Of a DNA stretch of 20,367 nt, positions 14,929 to 20,367 are shown piece by piece. The DNA is from Stramenopiles sp. TOSAG23-3 (taxonomy: Eukaryota; Sar): assembly GCA_900128585.1 (NCBI GenBank), contig LT642379.1:1-20367 (forward strand), in the 5' to 3' direction. The notes under the pieces are model-generated. The model was not told the DNA's origin. It saw only the letters and a program-made list of their open reading frames with translations, and made no database searches. The translations under genes and the position numbers were made by a program. Positions within the stretch are counted from its first letter, which is position 1. Each line of letters opens with the position of its first letter.

Positions 14929-17900
14929 TTAAGCGAGACTGGTACCACAGCAGTGGACACCATACGCTTTTTTGTTCACATTCTGTTCCACTTCTTTCAC
15001 GTTGATTCCCTTCTTCATGTCGCCTGCATCGGATTGCATAATATTCTCAACCAACCGGCCTGCATTCTCGCCACCTAATTTTGTAGCGGTCCACCCAAAT
15101 GTTTTGGATTGGTATCCCGCTTCAAATGCATCGACTAATTCGGTATGGGCGCATACATGAGCACCATGGCTCTTGCACATTTTCTCGGCCGTTGGGTAAT
15201 CCAAGTCACCCGCACACTTTTCGCCAGATAACGTAAACATTTTGCACTTCGAATCAGATTTAGTTGAATCTACTTTTAGAAGAGGTTTGCATTTCGTTCC
15301 AGTAAGGTTTACATCGGAAGTGAGTCCACTGGCTCCAGACGCTCCAGACCCGCTACCTGTAGCAGCATGGTGAAGAAGGACACTACTGCCTTCAATCGCT
15401 TCCTCCACTTCTTCGTCTGTCACGTCCATTCCAACCTTTGCCGTTGTCGGCTTGGAGGTAGCGGCGTGAAGCGCTTTCTCAGCAGCTGCAAGTTTATTCT
15501 TCATCACTTCGCGAGCATCGGCCCATTCGTTCTCTTTTAAGGCATGCTGTTGCTTCAGCGATTCCATTTCCGCTTTTTGTTCGGATAGCTGGGAACCTCC
15601 CGTAACACCGGTAGGCCCCGACTCAGATTCGTCGGCATCTTCATCTTCGCTCCCAGTAGCCCCAGTGGCCCCACTGGCTCCAGTACCTCCCGTTTCAGCA
15701 CCAGCTTCTTCAAATATATCTATAACTGCTTTCAGGTGAGCCCGGGCAGTTTCCACCATCTTCAGAGTAGTTGCAGAGCGAACGACTTCCTGCACGGCGA
15801 GCAACTTCTTGTGCGCTTCAGGATCGGAGGTTTCGACATCACGGTATTTTGCCGCAGCTTCGGACGCCTCCTCTTCGAGTTCCGCCTTTGCAACCTTAAA
15901 CTCGGCGTATTTTGCATGTTCGTCAGCAACTCCAGTGGCCCCTGTTCCACCAGTGGAACCGGTGGACGTACCCGTGGCGGAGCCACCACCCTCAGCGGCC
16001 GCTTGCTCCTCTTTCAGTTTCTGTGCAAGTTTTGCGGCCTGGACGCGTTTCATTACAACCTCTTTGACAGCACCGCTTGCATTGAAGTGTTGGAGCTCTA
16101 ATCGCTTCAACAAGTTCTGCAAATGAACGTGTGCATTCTCGGACGTGTACATCTCGTTTGAAACTGCCGCGGCGGACGCCAGTTGGTTGAAGGTTTTATT
16201 AGCCTTGCTGTACGTTACTTCGTTTGTGGCTTGAACTTTGGACATGCGTTCACTCCATGACAGAACCGCAGTATCGGTCCTCTTCGTTGCGATCTTCATT
16301 TCGCTCGGGAACAAAAAGGGCCTTGCGGCCGCTGTTTTCGAGGCATTTGTGCCAGAAACACACCATGGGCATTTGGGTAGCTTGATTTCTAGAATGCCTG
16401 TCGCTTCATTAAGTGCCGTCGGGCACTGGTCAGGCTCGCTTACACTAAAACATTTTCCTGTTGCATGACAAAACGCGTCTCCTGCGGCAGTTACGCAACC
16501 ATGTACGTCCGTCAATGCATTAGGTCCTAACCAGTGGGCCAAAGGTGACTTTTTCAAGCCGTCTTTCTTTCCTTCTTCAACTTCCGTTGCTATTTCAGAC
16601 TCAATGCCAGTCGGGCTGTTCTTGGCATCTTCGGCGGCAGCGACCAGCTCGCTTTGCATCGCATCCTCTGCCGGGGTCTTTTCGTCGGTGCCAGTGGCGC
16701 CCGTTACTCCCGTGTTGCTGCTTCCAGTTTCTCCCGTCATACCAGTGGCTCCGGTCGTGCCCGTTTCTTCCGAGACCTCTGCCTTTACGACAGAATCAGA
16801 CAGTTCATTGGCACCCTCCATCATTTTCTTCATCATGCGCTCGGCTTTCTTTGCGGACTGCTCTTCCATCTTTCTGATGCCACGACGAAGCTCTAAGGCG
16901 GCCGCATCCCTTGAGAGAGCTTTGTCCTTCAATGTTTTTGCTTTGACACCATATTTCACCTGCACGTCACTGTGATCTTTAAGCTTTTTAACCAGCTCAT
17001 CCACACGCTTCTTTTCAATTTCGTAAGCCTTGCTCAAATTTTCTCGTACTCGGAGTGGTGCTTTCTTCAAGACTTCCATTTCAGATCTACGCGACTTGAA
17101 CAGATTGTCCTTCGAGATTATCGCATTCCTTACGATGCTGCGCCACGTGTTGTAAGTGTCCAACACACGCTCGTAAGCAAGTCTTGATGCTTCCTTCAAT
17201 TTTGCAACTTCAGTCCGCGTTTTTTCAGTTTGGCCGAACAGTGCGTTTGCTTTTTCGCGTGTCTCCAAAGCACGGGTGTGGAGACGACTCGACGTTTTGA
17301 CCAAATTTCCGACGGCAGCCTCTGCGTCAACTGCGTGCTGAACGAGCAGCTTTGAGTTGTTGCAAGCCGTATGCTTCGCGAGCGCAAACGCAGCGGTTTC
17401 CTCGAATACCCGCAAATGCGCGTACTTCGATTTTGATACAGCGGCCTTCATCTTTTCGGCGGCAACTTGTTTCTTCATCGAGCTTGCTTCAGCCGCGTCG
17501 CTATGAACCGTCTCGAATTCCTTCAATTTTGTGGTAGATATCTTCAGCTGCTTGGTCAACTTTTTCTCTTCCTTGCGACTCTCGAGACATCGGTGGCGGC
17601 TTAATTTGCTCTCGCGCTCAGCGGCTACTTTAGAGGCTTCCAGTCCAGCCAAAAATGAATCAGCATCGCTTACTTGCTTTTGTTGCTCCAGTGCCTGATC
17701 ATCTTCGTTTGCTTTTTTGCAGTCCATGTCAGCACGACGCGTTGCATCCGCTAGAACTTTCTCAAGCTCCTTGACCTCAATCGAAGTTCGCTCGTAATCA
17801 GCTTCCGCTTTGTGCAAAAACACTTCAGCTTCGTTTGCTTCGTCCGTGGCAACTCTGGCCTCCTTCACTGCCTTTACAGCGTGCACGTCGGCTTCTTCGT

Positions 17901-20367
17901 CTCCGTGCTCGCCATTCGTAAGCCAAGTCTCAAAATGGCTTAGCTTCGAGGACGACAGCTTGTGGCATGTCGCGGTCGCAATCTTTTGTTTCACTTTGGT
18001 GTCGCGAACGTGAAGCTTCGCGCGAGCTGTTGCAACGTTGCTTTCGATGCTGTAGTGTGTTGCTCGATCAGCAATGAACAGGGCGTCTTTGCTGCGTTTC
18101 AACAAAGTTTTGTACTCCTCAGAGAGTGTAGCGTACGTTCGGAACAATTTGTCTGCGACAAGTTTTTCGTCGTTTAAACGCTTGCCAACAGATGTTTTGT
18201 TACTCCACGCTGCTTTGAAGGTTTCACCGGCCTTGACACGGCTTTCAACTGCCATTTTTATTGTTTTAATGCTGTCCATTTTAGACAGTTCCAAATGCGA
18301 GTCTCTTCCAAAGCGTACTGCTTCGTCTTCTACCCGTCTGGTAACGTCACTGATAGAATCTATTTCTTCCGTCAACGGTGAAATACTGCTGGCTATTTTT
18401 CTAATTTGCATGCTTGCATTTCGCCTACTCAACAACGACATCGCACTGCTTGCTACTACAGATTCGTGCTTTATGTTCTTAATGAGATGTGCGGCAGACT
18501 TAACAGCGTCGACTTTGCCAAAGTAATTTCGGCGCGCCTGCAATTCCATGGCACCAAGAGTGCGAATTTTAGCAGCGTCTTCCAAGGACATTACAACGGG
18601 GCCTGGCGCCCCACTCTTGGTCACCTCTTTCGTGATTCGTTCTCTCACGTTGACCATAGTGGCATCAAATTTTTGCTGGACACGTACGATTTTTTCGTGC
18701 AACATCTTGACATCTTCTTCCACGTCGACTATGTCTTCAGCTATGTCGCCAACCTCAGTACTACATTGCGTCACGCGCAGCTCGAATTCTTCCAGTTCAG
18801 CACTCAAAATATCTTGTTTCAGGCTCAACTTCGCTTTCTTGGCTTTCAATTTCTTTGTTTTTTCGTCGATAACAGCCGTCTGCGTCTCGTCCGCGGACAT
18901 TTTTTCTTTCAAAACATTGGAAATCTCTTCCAAAACCTTGCTGTACTTGGACACAACCCCGCCAAGTTTGGATTGGGTTTGCGCAAGGGCATTCTTCGTT
19001 TCGTTGCATTTCACGATAACCTCTTCCCGCTTTGCGACCAGAGGGGCTTTCTTTTCGGACTCTGCCGAACTGCGTGCGTGTAGATCAGAAATCTGTTTTT
19101 TGTAAGACTCTGAAATACCCTTCACGATTTCACCGATCAAAGATTTCATCCTCTTTTTGCTGACTTTGGCGGTGCTATGCATCTCCATCACTTGCTCAAA
19201 GTCATTCTGAACGTCCTGTTGCATTTGCACTGCGTCGATTTCTCTACCCGGCTGTTTTGTGGCATTCAGATCGTGCAACAACTCTTTGGCATATCGCCGA
19301 GTGCGTTTGATATTTTGAAGCGTTTCTTCGACTGTATTCTCAGCCTTCATTTGATAGGCCTCTTCTTTTGACAACTGGACGTCGGCTTTGGCTAGGTTCA
19401 TCTTCGACTGGGTTTTTTCCGTTTTGTCCGCCTTCAACCGAATATCCAAAGGAGTCGGCTTTCCGTCAGCACCAGGAGTCGACGTCCTTTCCTCTTCGAT
19501 TTCAGCCCGCAGTTGCTTCAACTTGTCAAGTGCAGCTACTAACTGAAGACTCTTCTTCTTTACGTATTCGACGGCTTTGTTTGCAGCAATTTCGGTCTTC
19601 TTTGCTTTCTCGGCGATCGGTATCCTTTCCTTCAATTTCTCATCGTTCAATTTTTCAACTTCACCGAGTACACTTTTTTTCTCTGCTTCTGCGGCAACGG
19701 CATCACTCAACTCCTGGGATGCGGCCTGGAATGCACGTTCGTATTCTTGCATCTGAACAGAAATGCGAGAATCATTGCCGGCTTCACTTTCATCCCGGAT
19801 GTATGCCAACCTTTTTTTGTTCAATTCTGCAACTGTCAAGTCTTTTGTGAGTGCCACTTCCTTTCGCGCTGCTGCATATCGTGCCCGGAAGCTGTTCATG
19901 TTGCTCTCATAGCGCTCCTTAGTACTGACATATTCCTGGTATTGTCGCTTGCTTTGTTTCAGTTTGGTTTTCAACTCAGTCAATACGCTGGTGATCTTGT
20001 CGAAGTTTGTCTCTTTTTCAAGATAAACTCTGTTTGCTTCCGCCGCAATATCCTCAACCGTGCCTGTTTCTGTTGAAGCGTCAGTGCCGGTGGCCCCTGT
20101 GGACCCGGTGGCCCCGGTAGAACTGAACGCGCTGCTAAAGCGTGTTACCTCAGCTGCTTCAACCATTTTTCGGGTGTTCTCAACCCCACTCCTGGCACCT
20201 TCGACAGCTTTTTCGTCATCCTTCCGTTCGTCTTCCATGATGTCGTATTTTGACATGAGTCCGTTTAAGGTGACTTTATCTTTGGCAACTTCTTCGCCAG
20301 CCTTCTTGGCCCCCGGCGTCAAATTCGAATGATGCAATGGATGACGCCCACGATACAACTTTTTCAT
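14929..20367 (-). CDS. Giant coiled-coil protein with Gly-X-Thr linkers and a Link-like cysteine-rich C-terminus (5' end outside the window)
   Basis: At least 1812 aa. The ATG lies exactly at the window edge and no signal peptide follows it, although the far end is cysteine-rich, so the true N-terminus is probably outside. Residues 20-1195 are mainly charged coiled coil (Lys/Glu/Ala), interrupted by a Gly-Ala-Thr linker (85-94). Further Gly-X-Thr/Ser linkers lie at 1203-1226, 1461-1479, 1560-1590 and 1671-1681. A small six-cysteine module (C1291, C1300, C1306, C1315, C1333, C1336) contains FCHATGKC, like short WCxxTxKC modules of other proteins. Helical segments sit between the linkers. The last 120 residues (C1693, C1708, C1718, C1731, C1739, C1806, C1807) form a compact domain with a Link-like core. 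I infer a secreted or surface structural protein with the same design as the gene at 718-5418. The full-length family is not recognised. Confidence 0.83.
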   Translation of the reverse strand: MKKLYRGRHPLHHSNLTPGAKKAGEEVAKDKVTLNGLMSKYDIMEDERKDDEKAVEGARSGVENTRKMVEAAEVTRFSSAFSSTGATGSTGATGTDASTETGTVEDIAAEANRVYLEKETNFDKITSVLTELKTKLKQSKRQYQEYVSTKERYESNMNSFRARYAAARKEVALTKDLTVAELNKKRLAYIRDESEAGNDSRISVQMQEYERAFQAASQELSDAVAAEAEKKSVLGEVEKLNDEKLKERIPIAEKAKKTEIAANKAVEYVKKKSLQLVAALDKLKQLRAEIEEERTSTPGADGKPTPLDIRLKADKTEKTQSKMNLAKADVQLSKEEAYQMKAENTVEETLQNIKRTRRYAKELLHDLNATKQPGREIDAVQMQQDVQNDFEQVMEMHSTAKVSKKRMKSLIGEIVKGISESYKKQISDLHARSSAESEKKAPLVAKREEVIVKCNETKNALAQTQSKLGGVVSKYSKVLEEISNVLKEKMSADETQTAVIDEKTKKLKAKKAKLSLKQDILSAELEEFELRVTQCSTEVGDIAEDIVDVEEDVKMLHEKIVRVQQKFDATMVNVRERITKEVTKSGAPGPVVMSLEDAAKIRTLGAMELQARRNYFGKVDAVKSAAHLIKNIKHESVVASSAMSLLSRRNASMQIRKIASSISPLTEEIDSISDVTRRVEDEAVRFGRDSHLELSKMDSIKTIKMAVESRVKAGETFKAAWSNKTSVGKRLNDEKLVADKLFRTYATLSEEYKTLLKRSKDALFIADRATHYSIESNVATARAKLHVRDTKVKQKIATATCHKLSSSKLSHFETWLTNGEHGDEEADVHAVKAVKEARVATDEANEAEVFLHKAEADYERTSIEVKELEKVLADATRRADMDCKKANEDDQALEQQKQVSDADSFLAGLEASKVAAERESKLSRHRCLESRKEEKKLTKQLKISTTKLKEFETVHSDAAEASSMKKQVAAEKMKAAVSKSKYAHLRVFEETAAFALAKHTACNNSKLLVQHAVDAEAAVGNLVKTSSRLHTRALETREKANALFGQTEKTRTEVAKLKEASRLAYERVLDTYNTWRSIVRNAIISKDNLFKSRRSEMEVLKKAPLRVRENLSKAYEIEKKRVDELVKKLKDHSDVQVKYGVKAKTLKDKALSRDAAALELRRGIRKMEEQSAKKAERMMKKMMEGANELSDSVVKAEVSEETGTTGATGMTGETGSSNTGVTGATGTDEKTPAEDAMQSELVAAAEDAKNSPTGIESEIATEVEEGKKDGLKKSPLAHWLGPNALTDVHGCVTAAGDAFCHATGKCFSVSEPDQCPTALNEATGILEIKLPKCPWCVSGTNASKTAAARPFLFPSEMKIATKRTDTAVLSWSERMSKVQATNEVTYSKANKTFNQLASAAAVSNEMYTSENAHVHLQNLLKRLELQHFNASGAVKEVVMKRVQAAKLAQKLKEEQAAAEGGGSATGTSTGSTGGTGATGVADEHAKYAEFKVAKAELEEEASEAAAKYRDVETSDPEAHKKLLAVQEVVRSATTLKMVETARAHLKAVIDIFEEAGAETGGTGASGATGATGSEDEDADESESGPTGVTGGSQLSEQKAEMESLKQQHALKENEWADAREVMKNKLAAAEKALHAATSKPTTAKVGMDVTDEEVEEAIEGSSVLLHHAATGSGSGASGASGLTSDVNLTGTKCKPLLKVDSTKSDSKCKMFTLSGEKCAGDLDYPTAEKMCKSHGAHVCAHTELVDAFEAGYQSKTFGWTATKLGGENAGRLVENIMQSDAGDMKKGINVKEVEQNVNKKAYGVHCCGTSLA
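14944..15291 (-). other. Link-like cysteine-rich C-terminal domain
   Basis: Within residues 1693-1808, the core YPTAEKMCKSHGAHVCAHTE, followed by LVDAFEAGY and FGWTAT, follows the Link (Xlink, C-type-lectin-fold) layout: aromatic, A-x3-C, GA, T/S-x-L, A-x-x-AG and GW. The cysteine normally just before GW is missing (SKTFGW), and the end is a CC pair rather than the usual Link ending. It may therefore be a Link relative or an independent protist module. If Link-like, carbohydrate binding would be possible, but nothing in the sequence proves it. Confidence 0.4.

Noticed and set aside
1-20367. Possible giant-virus or bacterial origin, since collagen-like triplets and intronless genes occur there
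   Set aside because: Hbs1 with the animal-like N-terminus, the DUF2431-finger fusion, signal-peptide EGF and PSI proteins and long AT-rich spacers fit a cellular eukaryote. No viral or bacterial hallmark gene or operon layout is present.

Overview
This is a nuclear genomic window from a eukaryote, probably a unicellular alga or other protist; the lineage cannot be fixed from the sequence. It carries a diagnostic eukaryotic Hbs1 ribosome-rescue GTPase, a eukaryotic-type DUF2431/BMT5-like methyltransferase fused to C2H2 zinc fingers, and large secreted proteins with tenascin-type EGF and PSI modules. The five main genes read without introns inside their coding regions. Coding DNA is of balanced to GC-rich composition, while the spacers are very AT-rich and hold microsatellites, tandem arrays and homopolymer tracts. 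Several of the longest open frames begin at GTG or TTG, so I moved their starts to the first sensible ATG.

Layout: 1-717 AT-rich 3' flank. 718-5418 (-) a 1566-aa secreted coiled-coil protein with PSI-like cysteine modules and a Gly-X-Thr linker. 5419-6969 a long divergent spacer with a possible 5'-UTR intron, four kinds of tandem or simple repeat and a TATA-like box. 6970-9807 (+) a 945-aa secreted protein made almost entirely of about 25 EGF modules. 10022-11416 (-) an F-box-like/DUF2431/zinc-finger fusion, convergent with the EGF gene and divergent from the next. 12021-13901 (+) Hbs1. 13902-14928 a spacer with a possible small two-exon gene, a perfect 32-bp palindrome and a 40-base poly-C run. 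14929-20367 (-) a giant coiled-coil protein of at least 1812 aa with five Gly-X-Thr/Ser linkers and a cysteine-rich, Link-like C-terminus, cut by the window end.

Three of the five main genes look like parts of an extracellular or surface matrix (inference). The two coiled-coil giants share one design: Ala/Lys/Glu helical rods, short collagen-like G-A-T or G-V-T triplets, and small disulfide modules. The EGF protein has a looser Thr-Gly-rich linker after its signal peptide. The other two genes are RNA or translation functions: ribosome rescue, and probable rRNA methylation. The most unusual points are the shared Gly-X-Thr linkers in a local group of matrix-like genes, the F-box-like/methyltransferase/zinc-finger fusion, and the simple-sequence structures in the spacers.
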